A DNA stretch of 64,000 nucleotides, from positions 62,001-126,000 of the forward strand of contig NC_021295.1 of assembly GCF_000402035.1 (NCBI RefSeq), given 5' to 3'. Below the pieces are notes generated by a model that worked only from the letters and a program-made list of their open reading frames with translations, did no database searches and was not told the DNA's origin. The translations under genes and the position numbers were made by a program. Shown here one piece after another: positions 43,833 to 52,657 of this stretch. The DNA comes from Caballeronia insecticola (lineage in GTDB: Bacteria > Pseudomonadota > Gammaproteobacteria > Burkholderiales > Burkholderiaceae). Every line of letters begins with the position of its first letter. Positions within the stretch are counted from its first letter, which is position 1.

Positions 43833-45238
43833 CCGGCATCCGAGGCGTCGCGTAGATCGTCGAGGTCGCGTCCGCGCGTCTCGGGCGTGTAGTACGTCGT
43901 CACGACGCCGATCAGGCTCAGGATGGCGACATAGCTGGCGAGCGGAATCCACGCGAGAATGCGGCCTTCGCTGCCGCCCCAGTGCGCGGTCGCCCAGGCG
44001 ATGATCGACGCGCCGATCAGCGGCGCCACACCGCCCGCGATCACGGCGGACACCTCGCGTCCCACCGCCACGCCCGCATAGCGATGCTGCGCGCCGAACA
44101 ACTCGGGCAGCAGCGCGCCTTGCGTGGCGAACATGCCCCAGACGCCCGCGAGCGCGACGCACAGCATCGCGATGCTCGCTGCCGCGTGGCCCTGGCTCAA
44201 CACCCACCATGTCGGATAGGCCAGCAGCAGCTGGTACAGCGCAAAGGCACGGTACACGGGCACCCGTCCGAAGCGGTCGCTGAGCTTGCCGGTGAGCGGA
44301 ATGATCACCGCGCCCGACACGCCCGCGAGCAGCAGCGCGATCGGCCCGATCGGTCCTTTCAGGCCGGTCGCGGTCGCCATGTAGCTGATCGCGAGCGACT
44401 GATAGATCGACGAGCCGCCGTTCTCCGCCATGCGCATGCCGATGACCTTGAGCAGCGTCGGCTTCGAATGCCTGATGAGATGCTTGAGCGGGCTGTCGTT
44501 GATCTGATGCCGCGCTTCGAGCTTCGTGAACGACGGCGACTCCTTCAGCTTCAGCCGGATCCACACCGCCACCGCGATGATGAGCACGCTCAGCAGGAAC
44601 GGCACGCGCCACAACCAGCTTTGCGAGATATCCTCGACCCGCACCAGCGCGAAGTAGATCGCGGCGGCCATCACCGTGCCGAGCAGCACGCCCATGAAGG
44701 GCAGGGCGGCAAAGTAGCCGCGCCGCTTCGCGGGCGCGTATTCGGCCATCAGCACGGCGGCGCCAGCCTGTTCGGCGCCTGCGCCGAGACCTTGCAGCAG
44801 GCGGCAGCCGACGAGCAGGACCGGCGCCCAGATGCCCGCGCTCGCGTAGGTCGGCAACAGGCCGATGAGCGTGCTGGCGAGGCCCATCAGCAGGATCGTC
44901 GCCATCAGCACGAACTTGCGGCCGTAACGGTCGCCGAGCGTGCCGAAGACGATCCCGCCCACCGGCCGGATCGCGAAGCCGAGGAAGTAGGCGCCGAAGC
45001 TCGCGATCAGACCGATGGCGGGATCGCTCGACGGGAAGAACAGCGGCCCGAAGATCAGTGCCGACGCGAGGTTATAGAGCGCGAAATCGTAGTATTCGAG
45101 CGCGCTGCCGAGCGACGCGGCCCATGCGGCACGATACAGATCGCCCGTCGTGACCTCGTCACGACCCTTGTTGACGTTGCCGTCGGCGTTGCGTGCGAGT
45201 CCGCCGTCGGCGGCCGCGATGACTGGCTGATGCTTCAT
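43829..45238 (-). CDS. MHS-family MFS transporter (shikimate/metabolite:H+ symporter type)
   Basis: This 469-aa transporter of the metabolite:H+ symporter branch starts at the ATG at 45238. It has AASLGSALEYYDFALYNLAS in segment 1, GTLGDRYGRK in the first cytosolic loop, RLLQGLGAGAEQAG in segment 4, and LKESPSFTKLEARH in the middle loop. All are features of ShiA, KgtP and related carriers of organic acids. It should import an organic acid with protons. It precedes the shikimate dehydrogenase and hydroxyacid dehydrogenase genes in map order, on the same strand, as the last member of that cluster. Confidence 0.92.
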   Translation of the reverse strand: MKHQPVIAAADGGLARNADGNVNKGRDEVTTGDLYRAAWAASLGSALEYYDFALYNLASALIFGPLFFPSSDPAIGLIASFGAYFLGFAIRPVGGIVFGTLGDRYGRKFVLMATILLMGLASTLIGLLPTYASAGIWAPVLLVGCRLLQGLGAGAEQAGAAVLMAEYAPAKRRGYFAALPFMGVLLGTVMAAAIYFALVRVEDISQSWLWRVPFLLSVLIIAVAVWIRLKLKESPSFTKLEARHQINDSPLKHLIRHSKPTLLKVIGMRMAENGGSSIYQSLAISYMATATGLKGPIGPIALLLAGVSGAVIIPLTGKLSDRFGRVPVYRAFALYQLLLAYPTWWVLSQGHAAASIAMLCVALAGVWGMFATQGALLPELFGAQHRYAGVAVGREVSAVIAGGVAPLIGASIIAWATAHWGGSEGRILAWIPLASYVAILSLIGVVTTYYTPETRGRDLDDLRDASDAG

Positions 45239-45336
45239 GATGTCTCTCTCCGTTTCTGCAACCGCTGGCGGAGGTCCCGTCCTCGTCTTCGCGCGAGATG
45301 CGGGACCGCCGGCTTTTTCCTGATATCCGAGCGGGC

Positions 45337-46152
45337 CTAGCCCACGCGGGCGATTTCGTCGAGCAGGGCGGCGCTCATCGCCTCCAGTGGCGCTGCCTTG
45401 CCCGTGTATAACTCGACCTGACCGCAGAACTGATGCAGCAGCATGCGCGTGCCGTCGATCACGCGGCAGCCGAGCTCGGCGGCGTCGCGGATCAGCTTCG
45501 TGCGAACGGGAATGAAGGCCGCGTCCATCACGACGAGATGCGGTGCGAGCTGCCGGGGCCGCAATGGATTCACGTCCGGCGCGCGGAAACCGGCGGCGGT
45601 CGCGTTGACGACGATGTCGAACCCATGCGGATCGAACGCGCCCAGCTCGCCGCCGCAGGCGAGGCCGAAGTCGTCGGCGAGCGCCTGAGCGCGCGACGCG
45701 GTGCGGTTGAACACGGTGACCCGGCCGCCGGCGCGCCGCACGCCCCACGCGATCGCGCGGGCCGCGCCGCCCGCGCCGAGCAGGGCGACGCGCCGCCCTT
45801 CGAGCGGCGTCGCCTCTTCGAGCGCGCGCACGGCGCCGACGCAGTCCGTGTTGTAGCCGGTGAGATGGCCGTCGCGGTTGTCGATGGTGTTGACCGCGCC
45901 GATCTCGCGGGCGGTTTCGTCGAGCGCATCGAGATGGGGCATCACCGCCTGCTTGTGCGGCATGGTCACGTTGAGTCCGCGGATGCCGAGCGTGCGCATG
46001 GCGTCGATCGCCCCGGCGGCGTCCTCGACGCCGAAGCTGACGAACGTGTAGTCCACGCCGAGCGCCCGGTAGGCCGCATTGTGAACCTTGACGTTGAAGG
46101 TGAACGGCTGCCCGGCGAGCGAGCCGCACAGGGATGGAATCGAATGGGGCAT
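45337..46152 (-). CDS. Shikimate/quinate dehydrogenase-family protein (AroE-like)
   Basis: This 271-aa protein has the AroE substrate-binding domain (GLNVTMPHKQAV with the catalytic Lys, GAVNTIDN, GYNTDCVGA with the catalytic Asp) and the NADP-binding loop LGAGGAARAIAWG, followed by VFNRT. NRT is the usual NADP-selecting element. It should interconvert a 3-dehydro acid and its hydroxy acid, such as dehydroshikimate/shikimate. The placement with an MHS transporter and other dehydrogenases, rather than biosynthetic genes, suggests a catabolic second copy. The gene lies 16 bases after the stop of no other gene; its upstream neighbour is the hydroxyacid dehydrogenase at 46169. Confidence 0.9.
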   Translation of the reverse strand: MPHSIPSLCGSLAGQPFTFNVKVHNAAYRALGVDYTFVSFGVEDAAGAIDAMRTLGIRGLNVTMPHKQAVMPHLDALDETAREIGAVNTIDNRDGHLTGYNTDCVGAVRALEEATPLEGRRVALLGAGGAARAIAWGVRRAGGRVTVFNRTASRAQALADDFGLACGGELGAFDPHGFDIVVNATAAGFRAPDVNPLRPRQLAPHLVVMDAAFIPVRTKLIRDAAELGCRVIDGTRMLLHQFCGQVELYTGKAAPLEAMSAALLDEIARVG

Positions 46153-46168
46153 GGTCGGGATCGTCCGG

Positions 46169-47161
46169 TCAGTGCTGCGAGAGATCGTAAGCGGCGAGGG
46201 GCGAAACGCCGTCGAGCGCGCGCAGCAGGTTGTCGGTGGCGAGCTCGGCCATCGCGCGCCGCGTTTCGTGCGTCGCCGATCCGATGTGCGGGAACGGCGT
46301 CACTTTCGGATGCGTGCGCAGCGGCGAATCCTGCGCGAGCGGCTCGACCGCGAATACATCGAGTCCGGCGGCGCGCAGATGTCCGCGGTCGAGCGCGGCG
46401 AGCAGCGCGTCCTCGCGCACGATCGCGCCGCGCGAGCCATTCACGAAGATCGCGCCGGGCTTCATGGCGGCGAACGCCTGCGCGTCCATCAGGCCGCGCG
46501 TTTGGTCGGAGAGCGGCAGCGTCAGCGCGACGATGTCCGCGCGCGCGAGCACCTCGTCGAACGATGCGCGCGCAGCGTGGCCGGCGAGCATCGCGGGAAC
46601 CGGCACGTCGAAGGGATCGTGGAACAGCACCGGCATGCCGAAGCCGAGCGCCGCGCGCCGGGCGAGCGCCTGGCCGATGCGCCCGAAGCCGAGCACGCCG
46701 AGCGTCTTGCCGTGCACGTCCCAGCCGAACCGTTCCTCGCCGATGTTGCGCGTCCAGCGGCCTTCGCGCACATGGTTCGACAACTCGACGAGGCGGCGCG
46801 AGCTCGCGATGATCAGCGCGAACACGGTGTCGGCGGTCGTCTCGGTGAGCACGCCGGGCGTGTGGCAAAGCGTGATCTCGCGTTGCCTGAGATGCGCGAG
46901 ATCGTAGTTGTCGACGCCGACCGAAATGCTCGAAATCACCTTCAGCCGCGCGGCGTGTGCGAGTTCGTCGGCGCCGAGTCTGAAACTCGAACCGATCAGG
47001 CCGTCGGCGTGGCCGAGCGCCTCGCGAAAGCGCGGCAGTTCATCGGCGCGTCGCGGGTCGGCGACGGTCACGTCGTGTCTCGCCTGGATCCGCTCGAGCA
47101 GATCGTCCGGCAGTTTTCGAAAGACGACCACATTCCTGCGTTCTGCGCGGGGCGTACGCAT
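46169..47161 (-). CDS. D-2-hydroxyacid dehydrogenase (glyoxylate/2-ketogluconate reductase, GhrB-like)
   Basis: This 330-aa D-isomer-specific 2-hydroxyacid dehydrogenase has a cofactor loop LGFGRIGQALARRA, the catalytic Arg in VNGSRGAIVREDAL, Glu in LDVFAVEPL and His in TPFPHIGSAT. The N-terminal region (SVGVDNYDLAHLRQREI, TPGVLTETTADTVFALI) is of the GhrB/TkrA group that reduces glyoxylate, hydroxypyruvate and 2-ketogluconate. Its presence next to a gluconate-5-dehydrogenase-like SDR supports a keto-sugar-acid or hydroxy-acid route. It is 16 bases upstream of the AroE-like gene and probably cotranscribed. Confidence 0.92.
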   Translation of the reverse strand: MRTPRAERRNVVVFRKLPDDLLERIQARHDVTVADPRRADELPRFREALGHADGLIGSSFRLGADELAHAARLKVISSISVGVDNYDLAHLRQREITLCHTPGVLTETTADTVFALIIASSRRLVELSNHVREGRWTRNIGEERFGWDVHGKTLGVLGFGRIGQALARRAALGFGMPVLFHDPFDVPVPAMLAGHAARASFDEVLARADIVALTLPLSDQTRGLMDAQAFAAMKPGAIFVNGSRGAIVREDALLAALDRGHLRAAGLDVFAVEPLAQDSPLRTHPKVTPFPHIGSATHETRRAMAELATDNLLRALDGVSPLAAYDLSQH

Positions 47162-47200
47162 GCTTCTCTCCTGATGCTCGTTGGGTGAATGACGGGCGCG

Positions 47201-48409
47201 TCAGCGCGGTGTCGTGCGCAGTGACGAGGGGCCGCCGGTCAATGAAATGCGTTGTCGGGTATCGCGCAGATGGCCGCCGTTCACGGCGTAGAACGCGAGC
47301 TGCTTCTCGACGTTGAACTGCACGATCAGATACTTGCTGTCCGCGCTGAAGACGATGCCCTGCGCCGCCTCGCCGCCCGACGCTTCGGCGACCTGGACGG
47401 CCCGGCCGTCGCGGATCGCGAACAGCAGCACCTTGCCGCGCGCGTGGCGTCCGCCGTTGTCCGGCGTCAGGTTGGAGCCGTCCATCGCCTGCACGCCGAT
47501 CCATTTGCCGTCGGGCGAGATCGCCACGCCTTCGGGCAGCGAAGGCACCGTCACGTGCTGGACCGCGCGAAACGGGGTGCGTGAAACGTCGATGAGCGTG
47601 ACGGTGTCGGCATCGCCCGCGAGTTTGCCGGGGTAGGCGGGCAGACCGGCCAGCCCGACGTCGCTGACGACCGCCCATCTGCCGTCGCTCGATACGTCGA
47701 TCGTGTAAGGCGCGACGCCGCTCGAAAGACGCGCGCCGCTATCGGTGACGCGACCATCGGCGATGTCGAGCACGGCGACGCCCTGTTCGTCGCGCAGGGC
47801 GACGAGCGCGTGCGCGCCGTCGTGCGTGAAGCTCACGCCGGCGAGCCGCTTCTGCGCGATCTTCAGCGTGTCGATGAGGGTCACCCGGTTTCCCGCGATG
47901 CCGAGCACCGCGACGCTGCCGTCGACGCACGCGACGAGCGCGAGCCGGCCGCTCCGGTCGATGGCAATGCCCTGCGGGTGGCTGGCGATATCGAGGCGCG
48001 TCACGGCGGGCGGTGTCGCCTGCAGATCGACCACCTGAACGAAGGCATCCATCAGCAGCTTTTTCGCCTCACGGTCGTAGCGCGTGGGCGCGCCGACCAG
48101 CGCGACGCTCGCATCGGGCGTGATGGCGACTGCCTGAGGCGGCCCCTGAATGCCGTTTTCAACTTCGACCTGCACCTTGACCTGCGGCGGAAAGCGGCTC
48201 GCATCGAGGAGCGTCAGCGTGTCGGGTGCGGGATTGTCCGGATACGTGTCGCGGCCTTCGACGCGCTGATACTTGCCGTCGTTGCCCGACACGATCCAGT
48301 CGGCCGCGTGCGCTGCGTGCGCTGCGTGCGATGCATACGCCGCGACGGCCATCGTCAGGCCGGCGAGGGCGCGCAGGCGCCCGCGCCGGCTTGTCAGTGA
48401 GTCAAGCAT
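47201..48409 (-). CDS. Exported seven-bladed beta-propeller protein (YncE-like)
   Basis: This 402-aa protein starts at the ATG at 48409 with GGAGACAACG in front. The Sec signal peptide ends in an unusual AAHAAHAAHAA stretch encoded by short direct repeats at about 48305-48330. The rest consists of repeated blade motifs: VAITPDASVALVG, GIAIDRSGRLALVACVD, GVSFTHDGAHALVAL, TIDVSSDGRWAVVSD, GVAISPDGKWIGVQA and GIVFSADSKYLIVQF. Such periplasmic propellers (YncE, LVIVD type) bind ligands or partners; some are lactonases, but no catalytic residues can be asserted. It is in the dehydrogenase operon, between the SDR and the hydroxyacid dehydrogenase genes. Confidence 0.85.
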   Translation of the reverse strand: MLDSLTSRRGRLRALAGLTMAVAAYASHAAHAAHAADWIVSGNDGKYQRVEGRDTYPDNPAPDTLTLLDASRFPPQVKVQVEVENGIQGPPQAVAITPDASVALVGAPTRYDREAKKLLMDAFVQVVDLQATPPAVTRLDIASHPQGIAIDRSGRLALVACVDGSVAVLGIAGNRVTLIDTLKIAQKRLAGVSFTHDGAHALVALRDEQGVAVLDIADGRVTDSGARLSSGVAPYTIDVSSDGRWAVVSDVGLAGLPAYPGKLAGDADTVTLIDVSRTPFRAVQHVTVPSLPEGVAISPDGKWIGVQAMDGSNLTPDNGGRHARGKVLLFAIRDGRAVQVAEASGGEAAQGIVFSADSKYLIVQFNVEKQLAFYAVNGGHLRDTRQRISLTGGPSSLRTTPR

Positions 48410-48441
48410 GTCGTTGTCTCCTTTTATTGGTTCGATCCGGC

Positions 48442-49215
48442 TCAGACCACGCTGGTCAATCCGCCATCGACGAAAAGTGTCTGCCCGTTCACGAAATCCG
48501 ACGCCGCCGACGCAAGAAACACGGCCGCGCCGCACAGCTCCTCGACCCGGCCCCAGCGGCCCGCCGGCGTGCGCTTGCACAGCCACTCGGAGAAGGCCGG
48601 ATCGTCGACGAGCGCGCGGTTGAGATCGGTCTCGAAGTAGCCGGGCGCGATCGCGTTGGCCTGAATGCCGTGCCGCGCCCATTCCGCGCACATGCCTTTG
48701 GTCAGCATGCGGATGGCGCCTTTCGTGGCCGCGTAGGGCGCGATGCCCGGCCGCGCCAGTTCGCTCTGGACCGATCCGATGTTGATGATCTTGCCGCGCC
48801 CGCGCGCCAGCATGTGACGCGCGACGGCCTGCGAGACCTGGAACACGCCGTCGAGATTCACGCGCAGCAACTCGCTCCAGTCGCCTTCGTCGAAGCTTTC
48901 GAGCGGTGCGCGGCGCTGGATGCCCGCGTTGTTGATCAGAATGTCGATCGCGCCGGCGTCCCGCTCGACCCGTTCGATCGCCGAGACCACCTGCTCGCGG
49001 TCGGTCACGTCGAAGACGGCGAAGCCGGCGTCGTGGCCTTCTTCGCACAGGCGCGCGGCGACGTCGGCGGCCTTTTGCTCATTGCGATCGTTGATGACGA
49101 TGGAGGCGCCCGCGCCCGCGAGGCCTCGCGCGAGCGCCAGTCCGATGCCCCGCCCGGAGCCGGTGATCAGCGCACGCCTGCCGCGCAGGCTGAAGAGTTT
49201 GAGTGTCTGGTCCAT
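48442..49215 (-). CDS. SDR-family oxidoreductase, gluconate 5-dehydrogenase-like
   Basis: This 257-aa classical SDR starts at the ATG at 49215 (MDQTLKLFSLRGRRALITG). The cofactor loop is TGSGRGIG, the NNAG motif is in LINNAGIQRRAPLESF, the catalytic Ser is in NIGSVQSELARPG, Tyr and Lys are in YAATKGA, and the substrate loop is GYFETDLNRALVDDP. The combination of IQRR and GYFxTDLN is typical of gluconate 5-dehydrogenase (IdnO/Gno), which interconverts 5-ketogluconate and gluconate. It is the first gene of the minus-strand set SDR - propeller - hydroxyacid dehydrogenase - AroE - MHS transporter, divergent from LysR. Confidence 0.88.
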   Translation of the reverse strand: MDQTLKLFSLRGRRALITGSGRGIGLALARGLAGAGASIVINDRNEQKAADVAARLCEEGHDAGFAVFDVTDREQVVSAIERVERDAGAIDILINNAGIQRRAPLESFDEGDWSELLRVNLDGVFQVSQAVARHMLARGRGKIINIGSVQSELARPGIAPYAATKGAIRMLTKGMCAEWARHGIQANAIAPGYFETDLNRALVDDPAFSEWLCKRTPAGRWGRVEELCGAAVFLASAASDFVNGQTLFVDGGLTSVV

Positions 49216-49301
49216 TTTTTTCGACCCATCCGGTGGTGGATGCGGTCTGTCTCCGAATGCGCCTAGTTCACCCGAAGAACGGCGGACGCGCCAATAGTCT
49301 T

Positions 49302-49321
49302 TCATGACGTTGTTATCATGA
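49302..49321. promoter_or_regulatory. Paired TCATGA dyad in the LysR/SDR divergent region: candidate operator
   Basis: TCATGA at 49302-49307 and at 49316-49321, 8 bases apart, form a dyad in the 149-base gap between the SDR start (49215) and the LysR start (49365). Position and size suit the binding site of the divergent LysR regulator. Confidence 0.5.
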
Positions 49322-49364
49322 TCCGTGATGACGGGGCGGATGCGCCCGCGAACGGGGGAAATTC

Positions 49365-50249
49365 ATGGAGCTCAAGCATCTGCGAGCGTTCGTCGCACTC
49401 GCCGAGGAACTGCACTTCGGCAAGGCGGCCCAGCGCCTGTGCATCGTGCAGCCGGCGCTCAGCATGCAGATCAAGGCGCTCGAAGCGGACCTGGACGTGC
49501 GGCTGTTCGAACGCGACCGCCACAAGGTCGCCCTCAGCGCGACCGGCCGGCTTTTCCTGCCCGAGGCGCGCGCGACGCTCAATCAGGCGGCGCGCGCCGA
49601 GCAGACCGCGCGGCTCTCGGCGCGGGGCGAGATCGGCACATTGCGGATCGCGTTCGTGTCGTCGGTGCTGCCGAAACTGCTGCCGGCGCTGATCCGCACG
49701 ATGCATGCACGCTATCCGCTCATCACGCTCGAATTGAAGGACATGCCGACCCCCAATCAGATCGCCGCGCTTCAGGACAATCAACTCGATTTCGGTCTGA
49801 TACGGATGCCGGTGAGCGGAAGCGGTCTCGAGATTCGCGTGGTGCTCGAAGAAGCCTTCGTCGTCGCGCTCCCGGAAGACCACGCGCTCGCCACGCTGCC
49901 GCTGGTCCGGCCGCCGGACCTTCAGGGATATCCCGCTTTCGTGCTCGCGCGGCGCTATGCGCCAGGTTTCCATGACGACATGCTGGTCGCGTTGAAACGG
50001 GAGGGCGCGGTACTGAACATCGCGCAGGAACTCGGCGAGTTCTCGACGATGCTGGCGCTGGTTTCGGCCGGTCTCGGCATCGGCGTGATTCCGGCGGCCG
50101 CCGCGGCGGCATTGCCGCCCAGGGTCGTGGCCCGGCCGCTCCAGCTTCACGGCCATACGGCGGGCATCGGACTCGCCTGGTTGCCTCCGGCCAATGCCCT
50201 CAAGCGCGCATTGATCGACGTGATTGATCTTTGCGCCGGCGGCGCCTAG
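49365..50249 (+). CDS. LysR-family transcriptional regulator (BenM/CatM-like branch)
   Basis: This 294-aa LysR protein begins MELKHLRAFVALAEELHFG, with helix-turn-helix AAQRLCIVQPALSMQIKALE and wing RLFERDRHKVALSATG. The branch with ELHFGKAAQRL and QPALSMQI is that of aromatic and hydroxy-acid catabolic regulators (BenM, CatM and relatives). It is divergent from the SDR - propeller - dehydrogenase - MHS transporter operon and is its probable regulator, responding to a pathway intermediate. Confidence 0.93.
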   Translation: MELKHLRAFVALAEELHFGKAAQRLCIVQPALSMQIKALEADLDVRLFERDRHKVALSATGRLFLPEARATLNQAARAEQTARLSARGEIGTLRIAFVSSVLPKLLPALIRTMHARYPLITLELKDMPTPNQIAALQDNQLDFGLIRMPVSGSGLEIRVVLEEAFVVALPEDHALATLPLVRPPDLQGYPAFVLARRYAPGFHDDMLVALKREGAVLNIAQELGEFSTMLALVSAGLGIGVIPAAAAAALPPRVVARPLQLHGHTAGIGLAWLPPANALKRALIDVIDLCAGGA

Positions 50250-50295
50250 CGAACAGCCGTATCGATGCGTGGCGAATCGCTGAAGGCGAATAATC

Positions 50296-50305
50296 TGTAT
50301 AGACA
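50296..50305. promoter_or_regulatory. GntR-type operator-like site TGTATAGACA
   Basis: TGT-ATAG-ACA fits the TGT-N4-ACA form of GntR (FadR/VanR branch) operators and resembles the perfect site about 206 bases downstream. On its own it would be weak. Confidence 0.4.
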
Positions 50306-50499
50306 AGACTGGTCGATTCATAAGAAGTACAAGAATCGAACTGACCGCGCGGCCTGCGCACGATGATCAAACACCGTTCCACTTGCGCTTCTCCTGCGAC
50401 CAGAACCCCTGTTCGGCTGGAGATCATCGAAGTAGGTGTTTGCCCGCATGGCTGTGACATCCTCTTGATGAAACAGTCGAGCGGGTTTAGATTGCAAAT

Positions 50500-50513
50500 C
50501 TTGTATATACAAG
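50500..50513. promoter_or_regulatory. Perfect palindrome CTTGTATATACAAG: GntR-type operator candidate
   Basis: The 14-bp palindrome has the TTGTATATACAA core, a form known for GntR-family (FCD subgroup) repressors. It lies about 80 bases before the dioxygenase ATG, where a repressor would block the promoter. ATTGCA (50491-50496) and TGCAAT (50516-50521) flank it as an outer, one-base-offset repeat. No GntR gene is in the window. Confidence 0.65.
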
Positions 50514-50594
50514 CATGCAATCCATTCGGTGCATGCGTTCGCTGACGCGTCGCGGCATACACCGATTCCAAGGTCCCAAATCACTGGAGCGCAA

Positions 50595-51662
50595 ATGTCT
50601 TCCGCCGAATATCTGCAAGGTGCGTGTGTCTGGCATGGCGTCGAAATGCGGGAGAATCAGCGATGGGTCAAGCAATTCCCTCCCGCCGTGCTCGCCGAGA
50701 TCGACGCGGCCGTCGGCAGAACGGGCAACACCGCCTGGCATGACCTTACGCGAGAGAACTTTCCGCTTCCGAGTGCCGATGCCTTCTTCGACGACGTGCG
50801 TGCGGAACTGGAGAACGGTTCCGGGATGGTCAAGATCCGTGGCCTCGACGTCAGTTGCTATGACCCGGAACAACTGCGTCGCATCTGGTACGCATTGGGC
50901 CGGCATCTCGGCACGCCGATGTTCCAGAACCGCCGCGGCGAGCTGATGCGCGAGATCAGGGACGAAGGCGCGGGCGTAGGCGCGAAGCTCTATGGCTCGA
51001 CCGTGGACGCATCGGGAAAGGAGTTTCTTTCGTCGGGTGCGCGGACGCTGTCGCCGGGTGAGCTGCGTTTTCATACGGACCGTTGCGACGTGGTCGGACT
51101 GTTGTGCGTGCGCCAGGCGTCGGAAGGCGGCGTGAGCAAGCTCGCGAGCAGCGCGACCATCTACAACGAAATGCTCAGGCGTCGCCCGGACCTGCACGCG
51201 CTGCTTTGCAAGCCGATTCCGCGCAGCCGCTTCGGCGAGGAAGCAGGAGGGCAGTACGTTGCCTACGATCTTCCGGTGTTCGGCGTACGCGACGGCAAGC
51301 TGACGAGCCACTTTTCGCTGACGTACATCGAGAATGCGCAACTGCTTCCCGGCGTGCGCAAACTGAGCGATGACGAGCACGAAGCGATCCGCTTGCTGCT
51401 GCAGCTTGCGCAGGAGCATTGCTTCGAGATGCGCTTCGCTCCCGGCGATATCCAGCTTCTCAACAATCACGTCATCTATCACGGACGCACGGCGTTCAAG
51501 GACGACGCGAGCACCGGCCAGGACAGGATGCTGATGCGTCTCTGGCTATCGGTACCTGACTCGCGCGCGCTGCCCGAAGATCATGCGATCCTCTGGGGCG
51601 ACGTGTCGGGCGGCATGCCTCGCGGCGGCATCGCGCAACCGGCGACGCCGCACATGAACTGA
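50595..51662 (+). CDS. TauD/TfdA-family 2-oxoglutarate/Fe(II) dioxygenase
   Basis: This 355-aa protein starts at ATG 50595, with GGAG at 50585-50588. The iron ligands are visible: His and Asp in RFHTDRCDVVGLL, and the distal His in NNHVIYHGRTAF, followed by the 2-oxoglutarate-binding Arg in RMLMRLWL. Length and the GDIQLLNNHVIYHGR segment are those of TauD/TfdA/gamma-butyrobetaine-hydroxylase relatives. It would oxidise an imported compound with 2-oxoglutarate and O2. It is cotranscribed with an amino-acid-type ABC importer, which probably brings in its substrate. Confidence 0.9.
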   Translation: MSSAEYLQGACVWHGVEMRENQRWVKQFPPAVLAEIDAAVGRTGNTAWHDLTRENFPLPSADAFFDDVRAELENGSGMVKIRGLDVSCYDPEQLRRIWYALGRHLGTPMFQNRRGELMREIRDEGAGVGAKLYGSTVDASGKEFLSSGARTLSPGELRFHTDRCDVVGLLCVRQASEGGVSKLASSATIYNEMLRRRPDLHALLCKPIPRSRFGEEAGGQYVAYDLPVFGVRDGKLTSHFSLTYIENAQLLPGVRKLSDDEHEAIRLLLQLAQEHCFEMRFAPGDIQLLNNHVIYHGRTAFKDDASTGQDRMLMRLWLSVPDSRALPEDHAILWGDVSGGMPRGGIAQPATPHMN

Positions 51663-51768
51663 GCACGGGTTCGATCCGTCGCGCAAGGCCGCGGCATCGG
51701 GTATCGGGTATCGGCAAGAAGGTTCAGCAGATCGAAGGCGTGCTTCATTCCACCAAGAGGAGACTAAC

Positions 51769-52644
51769 GTGATGCAAAGCAGTATGCCTCGCGCAACAAC
51801 AGGTGCACTCCGGCTTCAACGGGCGATCGTTTCCATCGCAATGAGCGCGTGCGCTGTCACGGCGAGCGCCGCGACGGACTATGGAAATTGCGAAGTCACG
51901 GGCGACAAGGGCTCCGTCAAACTGACGACCGTCACGCCCGGCGCGCTTTCGGTGCGGCCGGTGCTCGGGGTGCCCGGCTGGTGGAACGGCGATTCGCTCG
52001 ACACCATCAAGGACGGGTTCGAGTATTGCATGGCCGCCAACATGGCTTATCGTGCGGGCCTCGATCGGGTCGTGCTGGTGAGTCGATCCTTTCAGCAGGT
52101 CCTGACGGGACAATCGCAGGGATTCGATATCGCGCTGAGCGAGATCACCATCACCGATGCGCGCAAGAAGGTGGTCGACTTCACCGTGCCCTACTTCAGC
52201 TCCGATCAGGGCGTGCTCGTCAAGGCGGGCACCAAGGTCGACAAGAGCAACCTGAACAGCCTTCGCTATGCCGTCGAGCGCGGCACGACGGCCTACGACT
52301 ACATCATGGAGAAGGTCAAGCCCACGGAGCAGCCCAAGGTGTTCAACGATCCTCCGTCGATGTACACGGGGCTGGCGGCCGGGCAGGTGGACGCCGTCAT
52401 CTACGACACGCCGAACGTGCTCTTGCGCGCGAAGAACTCGAACGGTGCACTGCAGGTGGTTGGACGTTTCGACACGGGCGAGAAGTGGGGCGGGGTGGTC
52501 AACAAGGATTCTCCGAATCTCGCGGCTTTCAACCAGTTGATCGAAGGGCTCAAGAAGGACGGCACGCTCGACCGGTTGAGCGCCAAATACCTGACGCCGG
52601 AACTCGGCATCGACCCGAGCAAAGTGCCCGTGCTGAACCCCTGA
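51769..52644 (+). CDS. ABC transporter periplasmic binding protein (amino-acid type)
   Basis: This family 3 solute-binding protein of about 290 aa starts at GTG 51769 or ATG 51772 behind AGAGGAGA (51756-51763). The signal peptide ends near TASAAT. The binding-fold segments SVRPVLGVPGWWNGDSLD, FDIALSEITITDARKKVVDF and YFSSDQGVLVKAGT are in order. The pocket differs from the textbook Arg/Asp amino-acid pattern, so a non-standard ligand is plausible. It lies 107 bases after the dioxygenase gene and 13 before the permease. Confidence 0.9.
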   Translation: MMQSSMPRATTGALRLQRAIVSIAMSACAVTASAATDYGNCEVTGDKGSVKLTTVTPGALSVRPVLGVPGWWNGDSLDTIKDGFEYCMAANMAYRAGLDRVVLVSRSFQQVLTGQSQGFDIALSEITITDARKKVVDFTVPYFSSDQGVLVKAGTKVDKSNLNSLRYAVERGTTAYDYIMEKVKPTEQPKVFNDPPSMYTGLAAGQVDAVIYDTPNVLLRAKNSNGALQVVGRFDTGEKWGGVVNKDSPNLAAFNQLIEGLKKDGTLDRLSAKYLTPELGIDPSKVPVLNP

Positions 52645-52657
52645 GCGAGCCCGAACC

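Larger units (their letters stand above)
50250..50594. other. Regulatory intergenic region upstream of the TauD-ABC operon
   Basis: The 345 bases between the LysR stop and the dioxygenase start contain no supported gene. They hold two GntR-type operator-like sites (50296-50305 and 50500-50513) and the ribosome site GGAG at 50585-50588. Confidence 0.5.

Noticed and set aside
48410..49048. Upstream extension of the propeller frame (47201-49048)
   Set aside because: It overlaps the SDR gene on the same strand in another frame. The propeller has its own ATG, ribosome site and signal peptide at 48409.
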